Positions 1 to 10,546 of a stretch of 64,000 nucleotides of DNA are shown piece by piece; position 1 is the first letter of the stretch, and every line of letters begins with the position of its first letter. A model generated the notes under the pieces. That model was given only the letters and a program-made list of their open reading frames with translations, did no database searches and was not told where the DNA came from. The stretch is from Euphorbia lathyris (taxonomy: Eukaryota; Streptophyta; Magnoliopsida; Malpighiales; Euphorbiaceae), in the NCBI RefSeq assembly GCF_963576675.1, contig NC_088915.1:31587501-31651500 (forward strand), written 5' to 3'. A program made the position numbers and the translations under genes.

Positions 1-99
1 GTGACAACATCCATCCGCGTTAAACCATATCTCCAAGCATAACCTCAACATGATCGAGATCAAGATCAAGAACCGGCTTCACCATCATGATTCAACATT

Positions 100-505
100 G
101 AACACACGAATGATGAGATTGAAAGGCGAGTGCATGCCGCTCTATATAGACAAGAGAACAATGCAGAAAGGTACGCCATCAAGTTAACATGAATTCGCCA
201 TTCACAGCACGGATCCTAGGGTACGAAGCGGACAGAATGTTTAAAGCTTCCAACTTGCCATAATATAAAAGAAAAGATTCAATATAAGCGGGACATTACA
301 TATCCCGAACCCAAAGGAGGGGAGCATGTAACCGTTGGAAGAAACGCCAAAGCGTACTATAGGTTGGCCACCACATTGGTTGGCCACCACACTGAAGCTT
401 GCTGGGAGCTGGCAAACTAGATAGCTTTGTCCAGAATAACAAATAACAAGACGACAAGTAGAAGACAGATCCCAAAAAGAAATTCAAAAGTGTCATTAAT
501 GTCAT
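100..505 (+). pseudogene. Degenerate gag remnant of the Tat-type element
   Basis: Conceptual translation, interrupted by stops and frame changes, gives an acidic/basic helix-like stretch near 100-200. Near 320-420 is a segment with a tyrosine-rich start followed by a G-H-H-T-E-A-C-W pattern. This resembles the C-terminal knuckle region that precedes the protease in Tat-lineage gag (Y-C-x-H...G-H-x-T-E-x-C). The N-terminal part of gag lies to the left of the window. The fragment cannot encode a functional capsid. Assignment rests on pattern similarity and on the protease directly downstream. Confidence 0.45.
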
Positions 506-641
506 AGTAGATGGACCAGTGTATCAGCCACCCGTGGAAAAAGCAAAAATATCCGTTCTGGATAAAACATCCCTCAATTGCCCCTTTTGCAGAAACAGTT
601 CCAGTAATCTCTCCACATACAGATGCGTTGACAATTGAAGG

Positions 642-1163
642 ATGGGAGATGAAATGAAGCGAGTAATGGTAGACACGGGCAGTTCTTGCAATGTCATCAC
701 CATAGGTGCATTCGCCAAACTAAAGGTTGGTCCGATCCAAATAGAAACAACCATTGTTGACATCATGGGAGTGACAGGTCACACTATCCGGACCAAGGGC
801 CAGGTAACTTTGGAATGCAAGTTGGCGGATGATGATCATGCATGGATTGGTGATCTTGAGTTCTCTATTATGGATGGACAATTAGCTTATAACATCATTC
901 TTGAGCGGCTGTTCATCTCAAAGGTTGCAGCCCTAATTTCCATCCGTCGTCTGACAATGTACATTCCCACCAGCAAAGGAGGAGTAATGATTAGCGAGAA
1001 CCAAAAGGTGGCTAAAGAGACTTATACTCGGCGTCACTATCAATCCGCCCACAATCCAAAGAGGACGAAGGTGAGAAATATTAACTTGTCACTACAGCTT
1101 TGGGCGACACAGAAACGCTCCTTATTACTGATGGAAAGCGGGTGCGGATCGCCAAAGGATTAA
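642..1163 (+). pseudogene. Retropepsin-like aspartic protease (Tat-type)
   Basis: The 173-codon frame contains the aspartic protease active-site motif D-T-G-S-S about ten residues in. Hydrophobic strands follow, then a region ending in an L-E-R-L-F motif equivalent to the usual L-G-R-P/W flap-side motif. Retropepsins of LTR elements act as dimers to cleave the Gag-Pol polyprotein. Upstream in another frame is a short linker typical of the Tat gag/protease junction, so a frameshift separates the ATG at 642 from its original reading frame. After about residue 120 the frame drifts into unrelated residues. Pieces of the region leading into RT can be read at 1164-1330 but are broken by a stop near 1223. 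Confidence 0.65.
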
Positions 1164-1330
1164 AACTTGAGATCAAAGAGGATGTTAAAAAAGTTCTCAT
1201 TGAGTCTGAAAGCATATTTACATAGGAGAATGAGATCCCCACAGGAGTAAGCCCAGATGTGATTACTCATAAGTTAAACATCATTGAGGATGCGGTTCTA
1301 GTTGCTCGGAAAAGGCGGAACCATGGGCCT

Positions 1331-2059
1331 AAAAATCAGTATTTTTACATATTCTTATATGTGCATTAAACTGTTATAGTATCCTACATTTTATAATTTA
1401 TTCTTTCTCGCCATACTTCTTATATTCATTTGCCTAGCTTTTAGTGCTGATATACGCCCAGTGGCTGGCGAATGAAAAGTTCCACAGGCGGATCAATTAC
1501 CTCAAAGATAGGACAATTGATCCCATCACGGGCGGATCCCCTTTCCATAAAGATAAGAAGCACAGACCCTCATGAGCTTTCAAATGAGCTCAACTCTCTC
1601 CTCAAAGACAGGAAAAGGATTGACCACCATCAAAAGTGGGTTAAAATCGTCTCAAACATGAGATCATTACACCCTCAACTTTCTCCTCAAAGATAGGAGA
1701 ACACTCTCATGGGCGGATCCATCTTTAGATGATCACCATTCGAGAAAGAGTTAAAACATTCCTTGGACGCAAGGACTTTACACTCTCTCACTCCCTTCCC
1801 AAAAAGGGTTCACAAGTCCTACGGGCGGATCGCTTCACCTCAAAGATAGGTAGCAAGTTGATCCCCTGGGCAGCTTTACTTCCTCTAGAAGGAATAGAAC
1901 AGCTTCTAAACCTTCACAAAGGTTCACACATTGGGGTACGGCTGGCCACCTACCCTAAACAATCGGAGAAATCCTAAACCAGATTCTAGAAAATTACTTG
2001 CTAAAAGATATAATGCATTAGTAAAAATAGTTCTGGAAAGCAAAGGGTTCATCCAAATA
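1331..2059 (+). repeat. Repeat-rich non-coding 3' region
   Basis: No protein similarity is visible. The region repeatedly uses a few short words: CTCAAAGATAG near 1500, 1687 and 1841, and GGGCGGATC near 1532, 1710 and 1823, with looser copies down to about 2650. This looks like a decayed array of roughly 100-200-bp units. Such arrays are common between integrase and the 3' LTR in Tat elements. Confidence 0.5.
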
Positions 2060-2262
2060 ATGAAGCCTCGTCTTCATCTCCAAATAATGAAGCCTCGTCT
2101 TCATCTCCAAGTAATGAAGCCTCGTCTTCATCTCCAAACAATGAAGCCTCGTCTTCATCCAATCAATGAAGCCTCGTCTTCATCCAATCAATGAAGCCTC
2201 GTCTTCATCCAATCAATGAAGTCTCGTTTTCATCAAAGTAATGAATCCTCATCTTCATCATA
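2060..2262 (+). repeat. Tandem array of 25-27-bp hairpin units
   Basis: About eight copies start at 2060, 2087, 2114, 2141, 2166, 2191, 2216 and 2241. Each begins ATGAAG and has CTTCAT 12 bp later, so every unit holds a 6-bp inverted repeat around a CCTCGT loop. The period changes from 27 to 25 bp halfway. The last two copies are mutated. Confidence 0.85.
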
Positions 2263-2720
2263 GAAATAACAAAGTCTCGCCTCCACAAAATGCACAAAAG
2301 TCCCTAAATGGCTGATCATTCTTACTGATCCCTAAGGGCGGGTCATTCTCCTCAATATGGCAGAACTGAAGAAAATAAGTCCCTAAAGGCGAATCATAAT
2401 CCTATGCGGTAGGAACAAATGGTCCCATAAAGGGCAGGTTATTCCTTTCTAAAGGAAATATAACTCTCAAGAAACACCTAGAGGATAATAATGGATACGG
2501 TTGGCCACCTATCCACAAGGAAGCAAAAACCCCTAAAAGTGCATCATATCCATATATGATCCCACATAGGGCAGATCTTGTTCATAAGATCCCGCATAAG
2601 GAAGCCCCAAAAGGCGCATCATTTCCATATATGATCCCCCATCTAGGGCGGGTCCACTTTTCTCCAAGATAGAAAAATAAAACACCATTTAGACAGCCCT
2701 AAAGAGCTTTTTATACCTTT

Positions 2721-2728
2721 AGGGGGGG
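2721..2728 (+). other. Polypurine tract
   Basis: AGGGGGGG lies 4 bp before the TG of the LTR, where the plus-strand primer of reverse transcription is expected. It fixes the element as plus-strand. Confidence 0.7.
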
Positions 2729-2732
2729 CTTC

Positions 2733-3511
2733 TGATAACAACCCAAATTATTCTTGCATAAGGAATAAGGGAAAATTAATAGAAATAATGGCAAACCATT
2801 ATTCCTTCTAAAAGAGATATTTATACATGATTAATGTGGAATTAATGATAATTAATGCAGGGGAGAATATGCAAATAATGAGGAAAAGGAAGGAGTCTCT
2901 AGCATTATGCCACGCCACGTGGACCATGGCGAGATACGCCATAACGAGATACGCCCGATGAGAGCGAGTAGCGGAGACCCGCCATAGCTCTCAAGGAGAG
3001 CGTACATACGCCTTGACGGATCAATGAATACGAAAAGGGATATTCATCTTACTGAATATTATCCCAAGGACCAAAAGGGATATTCACCTTGAGAACGCCG
3101 CAAGAAGAACCGGATGGCGGATCTCCACGGTTCAGCTCAGTGAGATCCGCTGGCGAACCTATAAGGCGAATCTCCTTTTTCACCTGATTCATCACAGTAA
3201 TGGCAAACCGCCGACTCGGCCATAAAGACCATTAATGAGCTATCAATTAGCTAACCGCCAGGTTAAAGATAACCTGTAACCGCCATTAATGGAGCATTAA
3301 TGGAGACCTTCTAGTTGCTGAAGGTTACGACTTCTTAGCTATATATAGCCTACATCCCTAGGCTATCAAGGTACACTTTTACTTACCCTTTGTCAATTCA
3401 GTTTGCTCTCTTGATCTTCCTTACTGACTTTGGCATCGGAGTGTCCCCAGCCGATCCCAACGGTGCCTCACAGGGAAGTGCTCCGATCAAGGATTTTTCC
3501 CCGAGTTATCA
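2733..3511 (+). repeat. 3' LTR of the Tat-type element (779 bp)
   Basis: Begins TGATAAC and ends GTTATCA, a perfect 7-bp terminal inverted repeat, directly after the polypurine tract. A TATA-like TATATATAG occurs near 3340-3348. The sequence just beyond the end (GACCC) would be the target duplication, but its partner is outside the window. Confidence 0.8.
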
Positions 3512-6500
3512 GACCCCAAAAAAGACTATACACTTGCTCAGGTAACTGTAAAACTCACTAGAAGCGGTGTCATCTTGAGTTTGGTTTTTGTCACTTTCTT
3601 TGAATCTTTCTGCGCATAATAGAACTTTATCGCACTGTAACAAGTGTAACAACATGTATGTATATGAGGAACACGACTATTTGAATGTGTACACATTAGA
3701 AGCATTTTGTAACTTACTTGCTGACAACATTTGTCCATTCTGTTGAATTTGACAATCTCCTTTTTAATGGATCTAACCAATATGATATTTTCTTCTCAAT
3801 GTCAACAACGGTCAGAGTCAAATGTGATATGCAAACAATAACCATTTCAGTTGTATCAATATCAGAGAATCAACTAATAAACACATAGTACAAAGTATTC
3901 ATACTTACCCTGAGTTGTAAGGAATAAGAAATATAGAATTAGCACCACCTTATTTGAACTGATACATCAACTCCTTCGACTAGTCTGTTGGTGTTTTCTC
4001 AGTTCCAATTGCAAAAGTGGTACATGGATCAACAAATAACATATTTTCTTGCATTTGTGCTTTTTTCAATACCTGATATAGATGACTGGACAAATACATG
4101 TATAAGTGTTGATGAAATAGATATCCAAATGATACATTTGTGTATTTCATTCATGTACCTCATGTAATTGTGCCTGCGGTAAGCTCAAGTAGGTGTGCCA
4201 TTGTATATAAATCTGTAGACATCAACGTTTGGCATCGTTCTGCATCGAACAACTCATATCTAAATGTATTGCTTATACATTTACCTCCATCCATATTGCT
4301 TCTTGCCCAGTTGCACAACTTCATCAATGGGCGTGGTAAATTTGGTGACAGCTTAATGAAATCAACCGCATCAACTTGACTATTTACTTTCTTCAATGCA
4401 TTCTCAAAAACTTATGCCACCTTATTCGACTCTTGATTGCAATTGTACGTAATTAGACACACATAATACAACCAACAAAATAATCAGAACACAGAATACA
4501 ACCAGAGAAATAAACGAATCATATTACCTCAACAGATTTGACACTACATAGCACTTTTGGCCATGCTACAATAGACCCTATTGCCTCCCTAACGACTTCC
4601 ATTTCACCTTTTATCGGGTATGGCAAACGTGCAGCTCCATCATCAAATGACACAATCTCCACTCTATAGTTGTCTTTTTCCAATGGTCGCCCATGGATTG
4701 TCTTCTTTTTTGGGTCAATGTCTGATTGTAGCAATATGCCATGGGCAACAATCTTTCCACTCTTTTCCACTAACAGTGCAACCTCTATGTTAAGTACATT
4801 GTCCTGATTCAACAATTTCAAATACAACTAATTAACTAAGTATAAGTAATCAATTCAACAAACTGACAATCATTTTAACCATTTTCCTATGAGATCATTG
4901 GATTGTCATATCTTGCGCCTTCACCAACAACTTCCTCTTTTATGGTATTAGAGACCTCTAATACCAACTTCTTCTTCGCCACAACTTCATATTTCCCTAA
5001 AATTTCCTCTATGTTGTCATCATCTCGATTACAACTACCTTTTCCTGATTTGGCATTGCAAGTTCTTGGTGCAGCTACTGGGGAATCCTCAATCGTCATC
5101 CCCTTGGACACAAGTTTCTCCATTCGATCTAGCTTTTGGCTCATTTTCTCTTCAGATTTTTTTAACTCCTCTTGATACATCTCATGCAACTTTTTCACTT
5201 CTTCAGCATGTTTCCTTTGTGCTTATTCCTCCCACTTTTCCATTTCTTTTGCAAGCAATTCTTGCAACTCCTCGACTTGTTTCTTTCATCCTCTCTTCTG
5301 ACCCGGTATCTTGAAGAATACTATCGACTTCACAACACCTACTCCTCTAACTTTGCCAATGTATTCTGGATTTCCCAATACCTCAGTTAGCACATCATTA
5401 CTTCCCTTAGCTTTAAACACACTTTCAGCCTCCTCCTTTTCTAGCTTTAACTATGCAAACAACGAAGATACATCATTTACATATGCGTTTTTTGAATTAC
5501 ATTGTGTATATGAATAAATGCTAACTTACAATTTTTTGAACAACCTCCTCGACTTCAGAGTCCTTATAATTTCCCAGTTTGTCTTGCCTTGCCTTTATCT
5601 AGTATGTGTGCCTGCTGATTTTTTTCGACTTCGTCTTTTGATAAATCTGAAGTCTGCCACGTAGTACAAATAATATCAATGATCATACAAATCTGAAGTC
5701 CGAAAGATAGTATAAACGACCATACCATTTCAACCCAGATTCCTCTATACCCATTATGAGACAACCAGTGGTTATACTTGTTATTTTTCCGCTTGGATAT
5801 TTGCAGTTGGCGGATTCCCTAAACAATAAAATCATATGCTCATTTGTAAGCCCGACAGTAAAAACTAACAAATTCAGTATAAATCATATACGTAAATCAA
5901 ATGGCAAAACATGTGCTGATTTGTAAGCCGATCAGATACAAACTAATGCCATTCTTCCTTCTTCAGAAACCTTTTACAAGACTTCAACATCATCCTTATA
6001 GGGCATGATATACTTGGACGTCAGTATAGACTTGAAGTTCCTCCATTTGGTTTCAGCAGAAACCAGGACCTCCTTTTAACTCGGTGCTAGCACAAATAAC
6101 GTCTAAAGAACAACATACTCTTAACAGCATCATAATTACGTTAACAATAATAGACCGAATTATACGAGTAGGGGTATACCGTTACAGAATCCCATAGATG
6201 TTCATTTTCATCAGACGACACTTGTCTCTAGTCTTTGTTCGAGATAAATATCCCCGTGCGTGCCAATACTCAATCTACGATTGCAGCCACCCAAACTCTT
6301 TGCCTATCAGATCTCCATGGCAATTATACTTAATGTTCATCTTCTTCGCGAGAATTATGGCTTGGGTCAGCCACCCCATAGTCACAGTCTCACGTTTAAG
6401 CAATTTTAACCCAACAGTCAAATTTGTGACTTCAGGTTCGTCGATAATAGTTGACGGTTCAGAGTCAGGTGATATTGATTGACGCTTACTGAGGGTTGTG

Positions 6501-7039
6501 ATTGATGTCTCCTTATTAGTGGGTGACTCTTTACGCTTTCTTCCATGCCCACTTTTTACACTCTTTCGTTCTAATAACCTCTGAGCAGTTTCCTTCATAC
6601 ATTTTGCAACAAGTTGTGCACGCTTTCTTACTAGTGCTCCTCTCGTATTAGAATTGGGTGCCATGATATTTCTGAAGTTGCATCAATTAAACATACATAA
6701 AGAAAACTTATAGGTACATGACATTAAACTCAAATAAATCACATTATAACAAAGCAATTAAACATACTTGCAAACAATACATAAAACATCAGATTATAAA
6801 AAACACACAATAACTCAAATAAATCACATTTCTTTCACCAAACAACATTTATTCCAAAGTGTACAAAGTACGAAATAAATACAGCTTGAAATACATGGTA
6901 GTGAAGAACAAACACACAAACAAATTCATAATAATTTCACTTATCAATCCATATTGCTTCATCTCCTAGTCTGGCATATGAAACTGTACAATCAGTGTCA
7001 ACATCATCGTAGCTATTAGGTGAAGGAAATTAGACAAGT
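3512..7039 (-). mobile_element. CACTA (En/Spm) transposon, 3' segment
   Basis: This is the downstream part of a minus-strand CACTA element holding the second ORF. Its upstream part with TNP2 lies at 38522-42260. Removing the nested elements between them puts TNP2 and this ORF next to each other in the usual order. The left end of the CACTA element is not in the window; it is cut off or interrupted by the retrotransposon ending at 3511. Confidence 0.7.
3538..6664 (-). pseudogene. CACTA second ORF (TNP1/TdcA1-type with Ulp1-like tail), broken
   Basis: Read on the minus strand. 6664-6275 gives a basic N-terminus and a segment matching the En/Spm 'Transposase_24' region. 5198-4887 is a charged, probably coiled-coil, segment. 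4827-4519 matches the DUF8039-like domain of these ORFs (A-L-L-V-E, then a LPYPI-like motif and a WP motif). 4396-4160 matches the L-P-R-P-L linker that follows it. Near 4000-3850 an I-F-L-I-P-Y-N-S-G motif and an H-H-W-V-like remnant recall the core of C48/Ulp1 cysteine peptidases. In active elements this ORF helps TNP2 bind and excise the ends. Here stops, frame changes and probable introns separate the pieces, so it is not functional as read. Confidence 0.65.
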
Positions 7040-7044
7040 CTAGG

Positions 7045-7965
7045 CACAACGGAATAATAAAGTTTTATCTATTTCTCTTTTCCAAGATTTGTTAATTGTT
7101 ATTTCATATAAAGAGGGATAGAGTGAAATACCTTATCTGACGAACTATCTACAGTTGCAAACGAAGTGCCCATAACTCTTAATCCGTGAGTCACGAATAA
7201 TGATTAACTCAAAAAAGAAAGACGATTAGTAATCAGCCTTAATAAATAGCAATCGCAATGATTGCCTCTAAAGGAACTGGCACGAGATCAAAGAGAGTGT
7301 AAGAAAGATAATAATTTAGTCGGGATGATTTTGGAACAGTTCCTTAGCCTCCTTTTGTTGTGTTGGGTGAAATTTACAGGGAGAGGGGTCTATTTATAGA
7401 CTTCTCAAACCCTAACCCTAGTTACATTAGTTAATTAATTAATTAGAATCCTATTTGGAATAGAATTACTAATTAGATAATTAAATAAGGTGGCTTCTAT
7501 GGTTACTTTGTTTTTTACAAAGTAAAGCTTACTTTGTTTTTTTCACCATTGGATGATGGTCGACTTTAACAAAGTAAGTTCATCCAATGGTGGTAAAAAC
7601 AAAGTAAGGCTTACTTTGTCAAAAACAAAGTAAGCATAACCTAATCCAATTAAATAAATACTTTTTATTATCTAAATAATAACTAATTATATTTATATTT
7701 AGACAATAATACTAATCTAATTAGTTATTTAATTTATGTTAGGGATAATTAATTAGAGTTGTAATAACATTAAAACCTCTAATTAATATTATCAGATAAT
7801 CCTTTAATTTAATTCACAATTATAATCTAATTATAATTATTAATCAAATTAATTTATCCCTAATTAACTACAAATTTTAGCCCATACAATTTTGTCCCAC
7901 TAATTACTGTTTCTTCCTCTAGTTCCAAGTCCCATGCGCGATCCATTAGGTTTTTATTGCTACTA
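7045..7965 (-). mobile_element. LTR-like element (solo LTR?), downstream half
   Basis: This half ends where CTAGGCAC (7040-7047) precedes it. The same 8-mer follows the other half at 38514-38521, so the two halves look like one insertion of about 1.95 kb. With a 5-bp TSD (CTAGG) the element ends here at 7045. On the minus strand a TATA box (CTATAAATAG, near 7388-7397) lies about 350 bp before the end, consistent with an LTR promoter. No coding sequence is seen. The end at this side (..TTGTG) is not a canonical CA, so the exact boundary is uncertain. Confidence 0.5.
7502..7635. repeat. 134-bp imperfect palindrome
   Basis: The left arm (GCTTACTTTGTTTTT then CACCATTGGATGATG) is matched in reverse by CATCCAATGGTGG and AACAAAGTAAGGC. 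Outer arms repeat the word ACTTTGTTTTT as well. It could fold into a nearly complete hairpin. It may be a tiny MITE inside the LTR-like element; no clear TSD was identified. Confidence 0.7.
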
Positions 7966-7970
7966 GCTGT
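7966..7970. other. Target-site duplication GCTGT (left)
   Basis: GCTGT directly precedes the TG of the 5' LTR and is repeated at 37484-37488 directly after the 3' LTR. Confidence 0.9.
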
Positions 7971-8099
7971 TGTAGACACCGAGTCGGAGGACCTGTGACG
8001 AAAACCCATAACAAGACGGTTGAAGCGGTTGATTCTAATAATTTAAAACAAAAATCACGAGAGGGTCCGTAAGGATTGCGTATCGTCAAGTGGACGGCT

Positions 8100-8275
8100 C
8101 GCGAGTGCTCAGCGGCGTTGGGCGAGCGTCTAGCGGCAGCCGGCGCGCGTCCGACGGCAGTTGGACGCGCGTCCAGCAGCGCTGGGCGCGCGCGCCCAAC
8201 TGAGGTTGGGCATCCGCCCAACCTGTTTTGGGCGTCGCCCCACTCTCGTCGGGCGACGCCCAAAACTTTTTGGGA
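8100..8275. repeat. Palindromic GCCCAAC/GTTGGGC units in the 5' LTR
   Basis: Units of about 22-24 bp with the pattern cGCCCAAC..GTTGGGCg follow one another just upstream of the TATA box. The 3' LTR has about two more units than this one (see 35040-35275). Confidence 0.75.
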
Positions 8276-8283
8276 TCCGTGCC

Positions 8284-8290
8284 TATAAAA
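8284..8290 (+). promoter_or_regulatory. LTR TATA box (5' copy)
   Basis: TATAAAA lies inside a small palindrome (GTGCCTATAAAAGGCAC) followed by a GATCCCCA stretch. It is conserved in the 3' LTR at 35284-35290. It is the likely promoter of the genomic RNA. Confidence 0.7.
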
Positions 8291-9392
8291 GGCACAGATC
8301 CCCATGCATTTGAGGGGGAATTTTTGGGAGCTTTCTCACTCTAGACATTTTTAGAGAGAGAAAGTCAATTTTTGGGAGAAAATATTTTTTTTCCTAAAAA
8401 ATCCAAATTTTCTAAAAGTTAAATATTTTACAAAAAAGCAAAAAAACCGAAAAATCATAATTCGTGGAATCAACCGACTTCAGCTGTCAATACCGATCTT
8501 GAGGTATTATCCGAGGACTAGACTCGTGTCCTTTATTTATTTCTTTTATTTCCTTTATTTATTTAGTTTATAATTTTTATTTCTTTAGTTATTTATTTAT
8601 TTATCACATTTATTTACTTTTCCGTATTTATTTTATTCTCGTTTCGTATTAAATAAACGTTTGTTTTGGTTTTGAAATAAAAAAAACCTCGTTTTAACCT
8701 CCCAACACGAACCGTGATCCCGTTTAAGGGTAGTTCGGGATTAAAACGTTGTATATATATATATAGATTTTAGAAAAGCCCTTTTTAATTAACGTTTTAA
8801 AAATACAACATCGTTTTAAGAGTCTCCGTTATAGACTATAATCCAATTTTGGTAGTTCGGAGATCCAAAACGATAGAATAGAGTAGATTTAACGTGTTTG
8901 AACAAATCTGGAAAGATAGGTACTGTTTCTGTAATTGTCCATTTTCTGTCACAAAATGCAGTTTACCGACGGAATTTCCATCGGTGAAGCTGCTGAAATG
9001 TAAAAAAATGCTGTTTTGGTCATTCTTTCTCAACTTTTAGACTTTTGGTCCTTTATATATATATATGTATAATTATGTAATACAGGCATTCAAATTATTT
9101 TTAATTATTTTGTATATATTTATTCAACATGTTTAGATATTATTTTTCATTAATTTAACTTGATAAAATTATATGTATATATATAGATTTTCCTTTAAAT
9201 TCATTTAAACTATACATACTTGTCATTTTGGGGTTATTAGGGATTATTTTCTATATACACTTATCATAACATTTTTGGGTTAAAAGTTAGTTTCTTATCA
9301 TTTGTGAATATTATTGTCACTTTTACCTATTAATTATAGTCTTCATTATTTACCTTTTCTTTTAAATGTATATGTATAATTATCATTTCTAT

Positions 9393-9435
<43 letters not shown>

Positions 9436-10528
9436 CTCTTTCTTCTTTTTCTTTGGAATTTCCTATATATATATATATATATGCTTTGGAAAATGTTTTG
9501 GTTGGGTGAGTTTGGATTTAATTTATTAATTGTTGTCATCATATTCAAATGAAGGATAATTGAGTGAAAAGGGAAAATAAAAGACAAAAAGAGATTTCAA
9601 ATTGTTTGTTTAAATTAAAGCTTTTCTAGATATTCTTAAAGTGTAAATAAAAGATTTTTTTCATTTTAAACCGTTTCCAAAAATATCACGTGTTGAAATC
9701 TTAATTCGTTCCAACGGCGGATTAAGCGAACCTTGTAATTAAAACCATTTTCATTATAAATAACCGAGTTTTGGATCATTTTCCTAATTAAACAGTTTTG
9801 TACAAAAATAAATGGACTTGTATGCTTAATCACGTTTTTTATTAAAACTTCTTATCTCACGTTTTCAAACGCTCGAGTCGTTCCAACGGTGATTCGAGTC
9901 GATGTCATATAAATTAACGGGGTTTTGAAACATACCTAAATCGTTCCAACGTCGATTAAGGTGCGAACCGTGTAAATAAACTCGTTTTTGGGGAATGAGG
10001 TTAGTTTAGAGTTAATGTATAAATTGAAGCATAAATCACATTGTGAATAAATCAATTCTTTCTTCTCCCCCTCTCTCTCCTATACGCTTTAAATTCATGC
10101 AAAATGGGTGATTCTTTAATAAAATGGCTTTCAATAACATGCTCAAAACGGTTTTCAAAGCGAGAAAGAAAAGGTTTCAAATGAATTTTAAACTTAAAGA
10201 AATATACGATTAGTCCGTTATCGCCTAACACCCTAAGTAGGAGACCGGTGGTTCATAACCGGGCGATGTCGAGGTGCCTAGTAGCCTTTCTCCGGAAAGG
10301 AGCTAGCCTTCTCGGCTCGTACCTAAGTTTCCCGAACCCTCACCGGTCTCCCGCAAGGGATCGGTGTTCATTTTCTCATTCGTGGGTGGCGACTCTTCCA
10401 TACTCCAGGCTCCGGTCCTGCCGAGCAGCTTGATTCCGCGATTGGTTGCTTTCGGTGCCAATCACAGCATCTGTCGTCAACGGTGTCCACCCCCCGATCC
10501 GCCCGGGCGAGGCCGCGGCACCTACAAG

Positions 10529-10546
10529 TGGCGACTCTACTGGGGA
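10529..10546 (+). other. Primer-binding site
   Basis: TGGCGACTCTACTGGGGA starts 2 nt after the LTR. A TGG start is required for pairing with a tRNA CCA end. Elements of the Ogre group are known to use a tRNA-Arg primer, and this motif resembles theirs. The tRNA identity was not checked here. Confidence 0.75.

Larger units (their letters stand above)
1..3511 (+). mobile_element. Tat-type Ty3/gypsy LTR retrotransposon, 3' portion
   Basis: The 5' end lies outside the window. What remains is a gag remnant, an aspartic protease, the first residues of a reverse transcriptase-like region, about 1.4 kb of repeat-rich non-coding DNA, a G-rich polypurine tract and a 3' LTR. The protein pieces resemble the Tat branch: the linker before the protease, and the T-H-K-L stretch after it that precedes RT in that lineage. 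Coding similarity stops near 1330. RT core, RNase H and integrase are absent, so this copy is deleted or belongs to a non-autonomous family. It abuts CACTA sequence at 3512 and was probably inserted into it, but the second target-site copy is outside the window. Confidence 0.8.
7971..10526 (+). repeat. 5' LTR of the Tat/Ogre element
   Basis: 2556 bp, TG...CA. It contains a GC-rich block of palindromic units (8100-8280), a TATA box, AT-rich U5-like sequence with (TA)n tracts (9398-9431, 9465-9482) and repeated GTTCCAACGGCGATT-like words near 9705-9960. Short ORFs inside are by-products of base composition. Confidence 0.92.

Noticed and set aside
3554..3570. CACTAGAAG as the second terminus of the CACTA element
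   Set aside because: It lies inside or next to the Ulp1-like remnant and does not match the terminus seen at 42260, so it is probably chance.
5066..5517. Plus-strand ORFs over the CACTA second ORF
   Set aside because: Shadow frames opposite the minus-strand coiled-coil segment; composition and order fit the minus strand.
8076..8288. Open frames on both strands in the GC-rich LTR block (also 34991-35344)
   Set aside because: They are open because palindromic GCCCAAC units lack stops in all frames; no protein similarity.
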